This document shows, piece by piece, positions 46,355-55,946 of a DNA stretch of 64,000 nucleotides (position 1 is its first letter; every line of letters starts with the position of its first letter). Origin of the DNA: Belliella buryatensis (GTDB lineage: Bacteria; Bacteroidota; Bacteroidia; Cytophagales; Cyclobacteriaceae); assembly GCF_900188245.1 (NCBI RefSeq), contig NZ_FZOK01000006.1, forward strand, positions 1 to 64,000, in the 5' to 3' direction. The notes under the pieces were generated by a model that saw nothing but the letters and a program-made list of their open reading frames with translations, ran no database searches and had not been told where the DNA came from. A program made the translations under genes and the position numbers.

Positions 46355-47725
46355 TTAACGGTTTTTGTTGATTTTGTTTTTAAGTATGGATAGATCCATG
46401 TCGTCATAATTGCCCGAACTCATCAAGAGCAAATTAGTCTCTTGATAATCTTGTTGCTCTAGTAAAGCTCTGAGTTCTTCTATCTGTGTGAATACAAGTA
46501 AATCATTTCTCTGAAAACCTGCTTTCAATGTGTTTTCATCCATCAGCTCCAGCTTTTTCAAAGATACTGCTTTTGGATTCAAATAGATAATGGCTATATC
46601 AGCTTGATCAAAAGTATGTGCATAATTATGGATAAATTCCTTATTGAGAGAGCTATAGGTGTGCAATTCTTGAACAGCTATTAGCTTTCTTTTTGGGAAT
46701 TGATTTTTTACGGCATTTACCGTCGCTTTAAGTTTGGAAGGCGCGTGAGCAAAATCCCTATACAATACAGCATCACTTGATTCTGCGAGTATTTCTTGTC
46801 TTTTGGCAGCACCTTTGAATGTTTGAATATGTTTGTAAAAATCTGCTCTCTTCACACCTAGACTTTCACAGACATGAATAGCACCTTGAAGGTTTTGAAG
46901 GTTGTGGTCTCCGAATATGTGGATGGGAAGTTCCATCTGATCAGCCAATAAGATGGTTTTCCCATCGACAATCTTACTTGGATGGGCTTCGTAAGGAATT
47001 AGCTTCATCGCTGCTTCTTTACAGGATTCACCAATTTTTTTGACAATGGGATCTTTTTCGCAGTAGATGAAAGTCCCACCTTTAGGAGTCATTTCAGCTA
47101 GTTTTTCAAATTGCTCAACATAGTTTTCAAAAGTTGGAAATACATTGAAATGATCCCAAGCTACACCACTCATCAAAAGTATGTCATGGTGGTAATGGAA
47201 AAACTTGGGTCTTCTATCTAATGGTGAAGTCAAATATTCGTCTCCTTCGATGATGATGATATGAGCATTCGATAGCTTGACCATTAAGTCAAATCCCTCT
47301 ATCTGCGCACCTACTAAGTAATCAAAATCTAAACCTTCGCTTTTGAGCACATGTAAAATCATCGAAGTGATACTCGTCTTTCCATGACTTCCTGAGATGA
47401 CTATCCTAGTTTTATCTTTACTTTGATTGTAGATGAATTCAGGAAAAGAGTAAACAGGAATACCTAATGCTTTTGCTTTGATCAATTCTGGGTTGTCAAT
47501 TCTAGCATGCATCCCCAAGATGATTCCGTCTAATTCTGCATGAATTTTTTCTGGATACCATCCCTTTTCTTCAGGTAATATACCTGCTTGAGAAAGTCTA
47601 CTTTTTGAGGGTTCGTAAATTTCATCATCAGAACCACTGACTTTGTAGCCTTTGGCCACCATAGAAAGGGCTAGATTGTGCATCACTGCTCCGCCGATGG
47701 CTATAAAATGATATTGCTTTTTCAT
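46355..47725 (-). CDS. mpl: UDP-MurNAc-tripeptide ligase Mpl
   Basis: A 456-residue Mur-ligase-family protein. The N-terminal domain starts HFIAIGGAVMHNLALSMVAKGYKVSGSDDEIYEP; the P-loop is VISGSHGKTSITSMIL, then EGDEYLTSPLDRRPKF and DHFNVFPTFENYVEQFEKL. It lacks the GIGG motif of MurC and has the Mpl-type GGAVM instead. Mpl reattaches recycled murein tripeptide to UDP-MurNAc, which agrees with meso-DAP peptidoglycan and the dapB gene here. MurC remains a less likely reading. Confidence 0.9.
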   Translation of the reverse strand: MKKQYHFIAIGGAVMHNLALSMVAKGYKVSGSDDEIYEPSKSRLSQAGILPEEKGWYPEKIHAELDGIILGMHARIDNPELIKAKALGIPVYSFPEFIYNQSKDKTRIVISGSHGKTSITSMILHVLKSEGLDFDYLVGAQIEGFDLMVKLSNAHIIIIEGDEYLTSPLDRRPKFFHYHHDILLMSGVAWDHFNVFPTFENYVEQFEKLAEMTPKGGTFIYCEKDPIVKKIGESCKEAAMKLIPYEAHPSKIVDGKTILLADQMELPIHIFGDHNLQNLQGAIHVCESLGVKRADFYKHIQTFKGAAKRQEILAESSDAVLYRDFAHAPSKLKATVNAVKNQFPKRKLIAVQELHTYSSLNKEFIHNYAHTFDQADIAIIYLNPKAVSLKKLELMDENTLKAGFQRNDLLVFTQIEELRALLEQQDYQETNLLLMSSGNYDDMDLSILKNKINKNR

Positions 47726-47904
47726 AATTTTTCTGAAGATTAAAATTAGAATCTTCTTAGCAAATATTAGACTGAAATGATTTTTATTTCCTTTTTTTGA
47801 TAGAATTGTTGCATGCCATACGCTAGGGCTTTGATTATCCGTTGATTAATCAGGATGTTGATAACTCGTGCATAAATTGTTCAAAACCTTTTGCATAAAC
47901 AGCT

Positions 47905-47912
47905 TACATTTG
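47905..47912 (+). promoter_or_regulatory. -7 box abutting the dnaB start
   Basis: TACATTTG matches TAnnTTTG fully and ends 5 bp before the ATG at 47918. No -33 TTTG lies at the expected distance. If used, the mRNA would be leaderless. Confidence 0.45.
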
Positions 47913-47917
47913 TTTCT

Positions 47918-49504
47918 ATGGCAGAGAGTAATCCACAAGGAAAAGATAGAATATTAGGTAGAAAAAAGCCTGATTTGGCTGGAATATCTGGAGTTGGGAA
48001 GCTTCCTCCTCAAGCAATAGAGTTAGAAGAAGCTGTATTGGGCGCATTGATGCTTGAGAAAGATGCACTGACGCAGGTTGTGGATATTTTGCGTCCTGAG
48101 AGTTTTTACAAAGAGTCACATAAAGTAATCTATTCGGCCATTTTAGATTTGTTCAGTGACAGTCAACCCATAGACATGTTGACTGTTACCAATCAATTGA
48201 GGAAAAATGGTAAGTTGGAAATTGCTGGAGGGGCATTTTTTATTACTGAGCTTACCTCTAAGATCTCTTCTGCCGCCAATATTGAATATCACGCCAGAAT
48301 CATCACCGAACAGGCAATGAAGCGTGATTTGATTAGCATAGCATCAGAAATTCAGAAAGAGGCTTTCGAAGATACCACAGATGTATTTGAGCTTTTAGAT
48401 AAGATGGAGTCTTCTCTTTTTGAAATATCAGAGAAAAATATCAGAAAGAATTATTCCGATATGCGCTCGATCATGAAAACAGCCATCATGGAGTTAGAAG
48501 CCAAAAAAGGCCAAAAAGATGGTTTGACAGGTGTGCCTAGTGGTTTTACTGCTCTGGATAGAGTTACTTCTGGCTGGCAAAAATCTGACTTGGTGATCAT
48601 CGCTGCGCGACCTGCGATGGGTAAGACAGCCTTTGTACTTTCAGTTTTGAGGAATGCAGCTGTAGACCACAATAGACCTGTTGCAATTTTCTCGTTGGAG
48701 ATGTCATCTGTGCAGTTGGTGAATAGATTGATTTCGTCAGAGGCAGAACTGGATTCTGAGAAAATCAAAAAAGGGAATCTAGCTGATTATGAATGGGAAC
48801 AGTTAGTTCACAAAACTGCTAAGCTTTCCAAAGCACCGCTTTTTGTAGATGATACACCTGCTCTATCCATTCTAGAGCTCAGAGCAAAATGTAGGAAGCT
48901 CAAGGCCCAGCATGATATTCAGATGATTGTAATTGATTACTTACAGCTGATGTCAGGCGATTCAAAGTCCGGTGGTGGAGGGAATAGGGAACAGGAGATC
49001 GCTAGTATTTCAAGGTCATTGAAAATGATCGCAAAGGAATTGGAGGTACCGGTGATCGCACTTTCTCAGTTATCTAGGGCTGTTGAGACTAGAGGAGGAG
49101 ATAAGCGACCGCAGCTATCGGATTTGAGGGAGTCTGGTGCTATAGAGCAAGATGCAGATATGGTAATGTTCCTATACAGACCTGAATACTACGGGATCAA
49201 CGAAGACGAGGAAGGGAACTCAACCATGGGAGTAGGTGAGGTGATTATTGCCAAGCATAGGAATGGTTCTTTGGAGACAGTTAAGTTGAGGTTTATTGGT
49301 AAGTATACCAGATTTACAGACTTGGAATTAAATGTACCTTACAAGCCGCAGGATGCCCTCTACGGATCCAAATTCCCAAGCAGTGCTAGCGGTCAGGGCT
49401 TCGAAAGTGGCAATACAATCAGACTTCAATCCAAGGCCAATGGAGGAGATGAAGGGGGAGGATTTCCAGGAGGTTTTGGAAGTGATGATCCAGCACCGTT
49501 TTAA
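47918..49504 (+). CDS. dnaB: Replicative DNA helicase DnaB
   Basis: A 528-residue DnaB. The N-terminal domain (about 25-165, PPQAIELEEAVLGALMLEKDAL) binds primase. The RecA-like C-terminal motor has Walker A in ARPAMGKTAFVLSVL, Walker B in MIVIDYLQLMSGD, and DLRESGAIEQDADMVMFLYRPEYYG. It unwinds DNA at the fork and works with DnaG (57272). The open frame reaches a TTG at 47891, but ATG at 47918 is the family start. The C-terminal 35 residues are Gly/Ser rich. Confidence 0.96.
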   Translation: MAESNPQGKDRILGRKKPDLAGISGVGKLPPQAIELEEAVLGALMLEKDALTQVVDILRPESFYKESHKVIYSAILDLFSDSQPIDMLTVTNQLRKNGKLEIAGGAFFITELTSKISSAANIEYHARIITEQAMKRDLISIASEIQKEAFEDTTDVFELLDKMESSLFEISEKNIRKNYSDMRSIMKTAIMELEAKKGQKDGLTGVPSGFTALDRVTSGWQKSDLVIIAARPAMGKTAFVLSVLRNAAVDHNRPVAIFSLEMSSVQLVNRLISSEAELDSEKIKKGNLADYEWEQLVHKTAKLSKAPLFVDDTPALSILELRAKCRKLKAQHDIQMIVIDYLQLMSGDSKSGGGGNREQEIASISRSLKMIAKELEVPVIALSQLSRAVETRGGDKRPQLSDLRESGAIEQDADMVMFLYRPEYYGINEDEEGNSTMGVGEVIIAKHRNGSLETVKLRFIGKYTRFTDLELNVPYKPQDALYGSKFPSSASGQGFESGNTIRLQSKANGGDEGGGFPGGFGSDDPAPF

Positions 49505-49510
49505 AAAAAT

Positions 49511-49547
49511 CAAAACAGCCATCCAAAATTCTTGAATGGCTGTTTTG
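49511..49547. terminator. Bidirectional terminator
   Basis: A 12-13 bp perfect stem (49511-49522 with 49535-49547), 12-nt loop, between the convergent dnaB and rhodanese genes, 7 bp after the dnaB stop. Confidence 0.85.
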
Positions 49548-49573
49548 ATTTGATATATCAGCATCAGGATTTT

Positions 49574-49876
49574 TTAATCTTCTAATGCCCTGAAAGCCAT
49601 AATTCCACCAAGTACATTTCTTACCTTGGAATAACCTTTGGTTTCTAAAAACTTCTTGGCGTTACCACTTCTTGCACCTGAACGACAATGAATGATGATT
49701 TCTTGGTTTTTATAACTTTCAATTTCCTCCAATTGATGCGGGAGCGTTCCGAGAGGTATATTCAATGCTCCTAAGTTATCTTCTTCGTATTCCCATTCTT
49801 CTCTTACGTCGATGAATACAAATTCTTCCTTATTATCTAAGCGTTGTTTAAGCTCTTCTACGTTAATATCTTCCAT
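49574..49876 (-). CDS. Single-domain rhodanese-like protein
   Basis: A 100-residue rhodanese domain with FIDVREEWEYEEDNLGALNIPLG and the active-site loop HCRSGARSGNA (Cys64). It carries sulfur as a Cys persulfide. No signal peptide, so it is cytoplasmic. The gene follows the sorting-tail protein by 5 bp and is probably its operon mate, though their functions are not obviously linked. Confidence 0.92.
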   Translation of the reverse strand: MEDINVEELKQRLDNKEEFVFIDVREEWEYEEDNLGALNIPLGTLPHQLEEIESYKNQEIIIHCRSGARSGNAKKFLETKGYSKVRNVLGGIMAFRALED

Positions 49877-49881
49877 ATGAT

Positions 49882-51717
49882 TTATTTGACTAATACTCTA
49901 TATGATTGCGGTTTTCCTTGTTCTAACACATTGATCAAGTACATGCCCCGCATTTGTCCGGCAAAATTAAGGATTTTACCCTTTTCTAACTCTTCGTACT
50001 GTATATTTATTCTCCTCCCGTATGGATCTAAGACCTGAATCAATTCAAATTGTCCTTCAATTCTTAATTGATCGATGATTGGATTAGGATATAATCTTAA
50101 TTTTTCGGTAGTAATGGCCTCAGACTCTTCTACTGGTGGCGACTGACTGAGATGTGGTCTAATCATCAGCGAGCCACTTACAAATTCATTTTGCTGCCAG
50201 CTTCCAGCCACATTGTAAAAGATTTCTTCTCCATTGTCTCTGGTTTTATCTAATCCTACGTGGATGAAGTCATTAGTGAACTGCGTAAAACCCACATAAA
50301 ACACATCAGGTAGCAGGATATTTTCATCAATTTCAAAGAAGGAGAATTCTTCTATGCTTTCTTTTCTTGGAATCAAACTCTCTTTGACATAGAGTGGTTC
50401 TGAGTCAAGATTTCCCCAGACCATGATATCTATGCCCCTGTCGAATTGCAGAAAATTAGTAAAGTTGATACTGATTCCTTTGAGAAAGGCATTTTGTGTT
50501 TTCTCATATCTGACGGCAAGCATGCCAGATCTCTGATTGATCCCAGCAGAATAATCGACTTTTCCATCATCATAGGCAAAATAGTCTCTAACAGAAACAA
50601 TCGTCCTGACTGTATCATTGATTCTAAGATCTACTTCAGGATAAAAAATGCTATCTCCCTCAACGATCTGGAATAAAATCCCATCGCCAGAACTCAAGTA
50701 TGTCACCAGTTCCAAATCACCTTCTGATTCAGGCAATGGTATCGAAGAGATGGGGTTTGAACTGAAACCTCTTCTCTCTAAGGCTAGAGGTACTGGGTTA
50801 AAAGGTGTATTATCGTTGATTTTGAGAAGGGAGTTTTGAGTTTCCAAATCACGTAACTCAATGGTGTATTCCATCGCACGAAACCTATTTTCCAGATTTT
50901 TAAATTCATTTCCTGTGTTGGTTAGATACTGCTCTGGTTCAGCTGTCAACTCAAAAAGAGGTACTGATGCATATTTTTCAAAAATAGGGGAATTTGTTTC
51001 TGTCAAGGTTCGATCTATTGCATTCCTGTCTAGTATGCTTCTGTTTTTATTCAAGTAGACATAATCAATCAACCAAGTGTCAAATGGCCCTGAAAGCCTC
51101 CCTCTTGCTTGAAATCGAAATTGAAAGCTTTCATGCTGAAATTCTTCTGTCACTTGGAAGATTTCTTGCGTAAAAAAAAGTCTCTGTGCTTCCAATTCCC
51201 CAAATTGATTCCAGATTTCAACCCACTCTCCAGCTTGATTCAAAAACTGCAAGGTGATTTGGTCATTGATATCTGGCATTTCTGCTTTTCCAGCAGGTTG
51301 CCAATAGAAACTTAGAAATACGGTTTCTTTTTCGCTATCACTTAAAGTACTGAGGTCGATTGGCCTTGAGGTCAACTGATCTGCAAAGCCTTGTGCCAAT
51401 GGGTTGTTGTCATATTGTCTGCCATTGGACGCAATGCCATCGAATAAAGCAACTCCAAGGCTGGGTGCTCCATTAGCAACTGTGTAAGAATGCGTAACAC
51501 CATCATTGATCCAAAGATCTGACCTGATTCCATTAGTGCTAAAATCATCCCAAAACGGCAGTGATAAAATTTGATCTTCTAGTATTCTTCCTTGAAAAAA
51601 TCTGTTTGAAGTTTGACTAACAGGGGTAGGAAGTTGTTGGAATTGAGCAAAAGACTCACTGACGCACAGCATAAATATGCTGGCGAGGAGTAAGCCTATT
51701 GCACAATTATTTTTCAT
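49882..51717 (-). CDS. Secreted protein with type IX sorting domain
   Basis: A 611-residue protein. Signal peptide at 1-25 (MKNNCAIGLLLASIFMLCVSESFAQ). The body is beta-rich with jelly-roll/adhesion-like repeats (SFYWQPAGKAEMPDINDQ, FQFRFQARGRLSGPFDTWLIDYVYLNK). The C-terminal 75 residues fit the type IX sorting domain, type A (LRLYPNPIIDQLRIEG ... MYLINVL). It should be exported across the outer membrane and either anchored or released. The ATG at 51717 overlaps the PASTA gene stop by one base. No enzymatic motif was recognised. Confidence 0.88.
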   Translation of the reverse strand: MKNNCAIGLLLASIFMLCVSESFAQFQQLPTPVSQTSNRFFQGRILEDQILSLPFWDDFSTNGIRSDLWINDGVTHSYTVANGAPSLGVALFDGIASNGRQYDNNPLAQGFADQLTSRPIDLSTLSDSEKETVFLSFYWQPAGKAEMPDINDQITLQFLNQAGEWVEIWNQFGELEAQRLFFTQEIFQVTEEFQHESFQFRFQARGRLSGPFDTWLIDYVYLNKNRSILDRNAIDRTLTETNSPIFEKYASVPLFELTAEPEQYLTNTGNEFKNLENRFRAMEYTIELRDLETQNSLLKINDNTPFNPVPLALERRGFSSNPISSIPLPESEGDLELVTYLSSGDGILFQIVEGDSIFYPEVDLRINDTVRTIVSVRDYFAYDDGKVDYSAGINQRSGMLAVRYEKTQNAFLKGISINFTNFLQFDRGIDIMVWGNLDSEPLYVKESLIPRKESIEEFSFFEIDENILLPDVFYVGFTQFTNDFIHVGLDKTRDNGEEIFYNVAGSWQQNEFVSGSLMIRPHLSQSPPVEESEAITTEKLRLYPNPIIDQLRIEGQFELIQVLDPYGRRINIQYEELEKGKILNFAGQMRGMYLINVLEQGKPQSYRVLVK

Positions 51718-52490
51718 TAAAAATCTCTTTGTTTTGCTATTTCTGAAATCCAAAGATCAATTGGCTCTCCTGTTTTGACTTCTGCGCCAGCAGGAGGGAT
51801 TTGCCTTACGATTGTTCCTTGAGGAACGGTATCTGTAGTGACATAGCTAAGTCTACCCATCCTCAATCCGGAGCCAATGATTAAAAACTCAGCATCTATT
51901 TCATCCATACCTATCAGATTAGGAACATCAAGGATTTGATTACCTAATCCGTCACCGACAACCAGATCAATTTGTGAGCCTTTAGGTAGTTCAAAACCTT
52001 CTGGGATATTTCTACCTCTATATTTTTGCTCTAGGACTACATTGATACCAATATCTGGAACATATTTAATTTCTCCACGAACTAAACCAATGTTGGCTAA
52101 GATCTCTTGCACATTCTTTAATTGGCTATTGACCAAGTTGGGCATCTTGATCATTGGAGCATTTTTGGAATTGAGCGTAATGTAGATTTTCCTACCAGAC
52201 TTCACTTGACTACCTGCTCTAGGAAGCTGCTTGAGAACGGTTAGAGGAGGCAGGTCTGCATTGAAACCACTATCTAGTTCAATTTCATAATTTAAATTTC
52301 TTGCACCTAGATAGCTATCTAACTCTTCATAGCTAAATCCTTCCAAGTCTGGGATAGAAACAGTTTGTCCGTGATTGGTATAAGATGGTAAAAAGAATTT
52401 TAGAAATAAGAATGCGATTAGAGTAGTTGCACCCAGAATCAAAAGAAGATGAATCCCTACTTTCTTTAAGGAATCTTTGAGTTTGCTCAT
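51717..52490 (-). CDS. PASTA-domain membrane protein (no kinase)
   Basis: A 257-residue protein with a short cytoplasmic N-terminus, one membrane segment (about 13-32, IHLLLILGATTLIAFLFLKFF) and three PASTA domains (about 41-110, 115-185, 190-255) with phrases VSIPDLEGFSYEELDSYLG, IKMPNLVNSQLKNVQEIL and LDVPNLIGMDEIDAEFLI. PASTA domains usually bind peptidoglycan stem peptides and beta-lactams. The Ser/Thr kinase that carries them in Firmicutes is missing, as is usual in Bacteroidota. The stop overlaps the next gene's start. Confidence 0.92.
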   Translation of the reverse strand: MSKLKDSLKKVGIHLLLILGATTLIAFLFLKFFLPSYTNHGQTVSIPDLEGFSYEELDSYLGARNLNYEIELDSGFNADLPPLTVLKQLPRAGSQVKSGRKIYITLNSKNAPMIKMPNLVNSQLKNVQEILANIGLVRGEIKYVPDIGINVVLEQKYRGRNIPEGFELPKGSQIDLVVGDGLGNQILDVPNLIGMDEIDAEFLIIGSGLRMGRLSYVTTDTVPQGTIVRQIPPAGAEVKTGEPIDLWISEIAKQRDF

Positions 52491-52598
52491 GCAGATAGAT
52501 TTTTTAAGCTAACGTATAAAGGTAAAATTATATTTAATTTTCACCAATAAATGTGCCCTTTTGATATTTGGACTAATACTTTTTCTTAGGGTTAAATA

Positions 52599-55500
52599 CT
52601 AATGCACGATCAGTCTTCTTGTTTCCGTCAAAGAGTTGCTGGTAATTTTTACGACAAACAAACCTTTTGAAAATAGCTGAGTGCTAAAGTTATATGTCTG
52701 GTTGAGTGTATTAGGATAATCGATATCTTGGACAACAGTACCACTTGAAGAAATTACCTGAATATTTACCGTTTCGTAAGTTTGCAGATTGAAAGCAATG
52801 CTAAATACATCTCTAGCAGGGTTAGGATAAATGATGGTATTGCCCAACCCTGGATCCACAGGCTCAGGATTGGCAGAGAGGAATAACTCTACATCATCTA
52901 TGTAAACAGGTTCATTACCCGGACTTCCATTTTCAATGACAAATGCTAACCTAACATTGGTTCTTCCAGATCCTGCTAATTCAGAAAGATCTACAAACTC
53001 CCTGTTAAAATCTGCTCTATTATTTGGATTGACAGACCCTGAACTAATTGTGTTTATTTCAGTACCAGTTTTTCTAAGTAATTCGGTATAGGTAACACCT
53101 CCATCAATACTCCCCATTACTTTGAAAACAGTAGAAGGAGCCTGATTGCTTGCAGCGATGCTGTAGAAAATACTAGCTTGACTGCTTAAAGACAGGTTGA
53201 ATTTTGGAGAACCAACCCATTGAGGTTCGTTGGAATTGGTACCTTCTAATCTTATTAGATTACTTTGAGCTTCATTTTGAAGCGGAATGACATCCCAGGA
53301 ATTCTGATTACTAAGTGTGTTGACACTAGACCAAGGTTGAAGATTTATTGTTGCATTGAAATTTTGTCTCCACGGTGCAGTGATCGTATTGGTGTTTCTG
53401 ACATTGAATTGTACTAGCTGAGATTCATTCCCAGGGTTCTGGTCAAAGTTCGGAAATACCAAATCATATTGAACTCTTGAAACGCCTGAAGCAGTAAGTG
53501 AATTTGGAATCTCCACATTGAGTGATTGCCCTGCATTCAGAGAAGCTCCTCGAGCTACAAAACTTTGAGGCGCTGCATTATTTGTTCTTCTATTAAGCAC
53601 AAAACTTGTAATTGGTAAGTTGCCTGTATTAGTGATTTGGACTAATTCATTTGTTTGTGAGCCGTCGTTGATTGGTCCTGGACTTACTAGTCTGTTTAAG
53701 TCAATTTTATATCTAAACTGCTCTGTAGCCAATACTTCAATATCTTTGATGTAAATGTTATTGCCATAACCAGTTCTAGATATAAAAGCTACTCTAACAT
53801 TATCAAAATCATTGAATTGGGCAAGGTTTACGATTTCTCGTCTGAACTGCGCATTTGAATTTGGTATAAATTCATCAAGGATTGCAGGGGCTGTTTGTAA
53901 AAGATTGGAATCCTTATCATAAGGTGAATCTATAATATTAAATGTATTACCACAGTCAGTTGAGACAGCTACATACAAAACATCAGAAAATCCTGCTGCA
54001 TTATAAGGCGCATGCGCCATGTTGAAAGTAAGTTGCGCATTAGGGAAATTGGCTAAATTAATCGATGGGGAGATGATGAAATCCAGTTCACCAGGCGCTT
54101 CATATTCATAATTTTGAATTCTGATCAAATTCTGGATACTGCCTGATATTGGGAGAGAAATTCTTTCCCAAGTCAAAGCGTTGTCAGGATTTCTAATGAT
54201 CCAATCACCAATATTTGTAGAAAGATCAAGCGCATAAGGGATATTGATTTCTGGTTGGATAATAGGTCTACTAGTACGAGAGTTGTTATCAGGGTTTCCA
54301 TCAGAAGCTTGACCATTCACTTGTGTAATCTTTACTTCAAATAAATCTTGGCCATTGCCGCTCAAATTGATAGAATTGAAATCTACAATTGCTTCTTCGC
54401 CGGTAGCTAAGTTAAAGGAGAAGTTTCTGGCTTGAATCAAATTTCCATTTAGCCTGATTTCTATTGTTGCTGAGGTTATATTGTTTAGCCCTCTATTGAG
54501 TAATTCAATAGTTGGAGTCACATCGTTGGAACAAATAAGGTCTTGTGGATCAATAATTCTTTCGATTGAAAGATCTATTGTAGGTAAGTTAGGGTCTTGT
54601 GTTGCAAAGTTATTGATCAAAGAGCCCCTTCTTGGACTGAATTCTAGTACTACGTTCATTCTCGCTACTTGACCTTGGGTGAAAAGATTCATACAAGCGT
54701 CAGGAGTGTAATCCATGTAGTTTTCAGTCATATCCCTACTCCCACAACTAAAAAGCGGATTGTTAATTCTACAAGCATTGTTTGGACTTTGTTGGTTAGG
54801 AGTGTCTTCTACAAAGTCATCTACTTCACAGCCATTGGCTGATGACTGTGCATCTCCCCAAACGTGCCTTAGGCCAAGAAAATGGCCGATTTCATGCGTG
54901 GTAGTTCTGCCTCTAGATCCCGAAACTGCATTTCCACCTTCACCAAAATATCTGTAATCCATCGTTACTCCATCTAACTCTCTTGGGGTTGGAGAAAAAT
55001 TTAGACCAGGTAAATTTGAAACAGGGAAAGTAGCATAACCAATAAAAGGTTGTTGAAGCGTGACAACCCACATGTTGAGGTAATCTTCAGGTGGCCAGCT
55101 AGAGATTTCTGAGATAAGGGCAGCATCATTGATATCATAGACGCTTTTAGTTCCTTGAACCCTGACAATGCCATTGGTAGGTATACCTCTTGGATCTACT
55201 TTGGCTAACACAAATTCAATATTTGCATCGGCTGCCACATTTTGGAATTCTGCTGGAGTTTGATTTCTGTCTGGATTTAATCTTCTGAAGTCTTCATTAA
55301 GAGTTCTGATTTGAGCTTCAATTTGCGATAAAGGAATATTAGCACCTTGACCTACCGCTGTACCATTGTGAATGACATGAACCACAACAGGGATGACTCT
55401 TCTTTCATTTTGAACTCTGGCTTGGATTCGTGGTGATTTGGATATTTCTTCCATTTTATCATTGACCCAAGATTCAAAAAATTCTCTGGAACCATAAATT

Positions 55501-55670
55501 CCGAGCGCTTCCTCTTGCATTTTTTCAATGATGGTATGGCCACACTTTTCATCATGCATGTGTTGATAGGGCTGCCCAAAAAAGTTTTGTGAATAAACCG
55601 AAAAACTCAGTAAAAACAGGAAAAGGGTAAAGCTCAAGCTTACCCTCAAATGATGAAATATCCTAACCAT
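52599..55670 (-). CDS. M43 zinc metalloprotease with type IX sorting domain
   Basis: A 1023-residue secreted protease. Signal peptide about 1-27, then a prodomain with VIPVVVHVIHNGTAVGQGANIPLSQIEAQI, and the metzincin motif HEIGHFLGLRHVWGD (about residues 260-275) with the cleft and cysteine pattern of the pappalysin M43 family. Large beta domains follow (about 370-930), and the C-terminal 75 residues fit a type A sorting domain (IIYPNPARDVFSIAF). It starts from ATG at 55670; the frame is open to 55694, overlapping the NifU gene. Confidence 0.92.
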   Translation of the reverse strand: MVRIFHHLRVSLSFTLFLFLLSFSVYSQNFFGQPYQHMHDEKCGHTIIEKMQEEALGIYGSREFFESWVNDKMEEISKSPRIQARVQNERRVIPVVVHVIHNGTAVGQGANIPLSQIEAQIRTLNEDFRRLNPDRNQTPAEFQNVAADANIEFVLAKVDPRGIPTNGIVRVQGTKSVYDINDAALISEISSWPPEDYLNMWVVTLQQPFIGYATFPVSNLPGLNFSPTPRELDGVTMDYRYFGEGGNAVSGSRGRTTTHEIGHFLGLRHVWGDAQSSANGCEVDDFVEDTPNQQSPNNACRINNPLFSCGSRDMTENYMDYTPDACMNLFTQGQVARMNVVLEFSPRRGSLINNFATQDPNLPTIDLSIERIIDPQDLICSNDVTPTIELLNRGLNNITSATIEIRLNGNLIQARNFSFNLATGEEAIVDFNSINLSGNGQDLFEVKITQVNGQASDGNPDNNSRTSRPIIQPEINIPYALDLSTNIGDWIIRNPDNALTWERISLPISGSIQNLIRIQNYEYEAPGELDFIISPSINLANFPNAQLTFNMAHAPYNAAGFSDVLYVAVSTDCGNTFNIIDSPYDKDSNLLQTAPAILDEFIPNSNAQFRREIVNLAQFNDFDNVRVAFISRTGYGNNIYIKDIEVLATEQFRYKIDLNRLVSPGPINDGSQTNELVQITNTGNLPITSFVLNRRTNNAAPQSFVARGASLNAGQSLNVEIPNSLTASGVSRVQYDLVFPNFDQNPGNESQLVQFNVRNTNTITAPWRQNFNATINLQPWSSVNTLSNQNSWDVIPLQNEAQSNLIRLEGTNSNEPQWVGSPKFNLSLSSQASIFYSIAASNQAPSTVFKVMGSIDGGVTYTELLRKTGTEINTISSGSVNPNNRADFNREFVDLSELAGSGRTNVRLAFVIENGSPGNEPVYIDDVELFLSANPEPVDPGLGNTIIYPNPARDVFSIAFNLQTYETVNIQVISSSGTVVQDIDYPNTLNQTYNFSTQLFSKGLFVVKITSNSLTETRRLIVH

Positions 55671-55686
55671 ATAATTCAATACACAA

Positions 55687-55929
55687 TTACGCAACCGCGA
55701 TATTTACAGCCTCTACTTTAATGATCTCAGGTATGGCTTTCTTGACAGCTTCTTCTACACCGGCTTTTAGGGTCATTGTAGACATAGGGCAGGAACTACA
55801 AGCACCTGTAAGCTCTATCCTCAATACCATGTCATCAGTTAATTCTACTACTTTCACATTACCACCATCAGCCTCTAAGTATGGTCTTATGCTGTCTAAT
55901 GCTTGTTCTATTTTTTCTTTCATTTCCAT
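55687..55929 (-). CDS. NifU C-terminal-domain Fe-S carrier
   Basis: An 80-residue protein with one NifU C-terminal domain: IRPYLEADGGNVKVVELTDDMVLRIELTGACSSCPMSTMTLKAGVEEAVKKAIPEI. The CSSC motif (CxxC) binds a cluster in the dimer. It is the stand-alone NfuA/Nfu type, without the degenerate A-type domain. It follows apbC by 17 bp, so cluster assembly and carrier are encoded together. ATG at 55929 is preferred over 55923 and over the TTG at 55950. Confidence 0.92.
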   Translation of the reverse strand: MEMKEKIEQALDSIRPYLEADGGNVKVVELTDDMVLRIELTGACSSCPMSTMTLKAGVEEAVKKAIPEIIKVEAVNIAVA

Positions 55930-55946
55930 TTTCAAACTCTTTAATA

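Noticed and set aside
47761-47890. Origin-like motifs upstream of dnaB
   Set aside because: TTATCCGTT and GTTGATAAC deviate from DnaA boxes by several bases and do not cluster.
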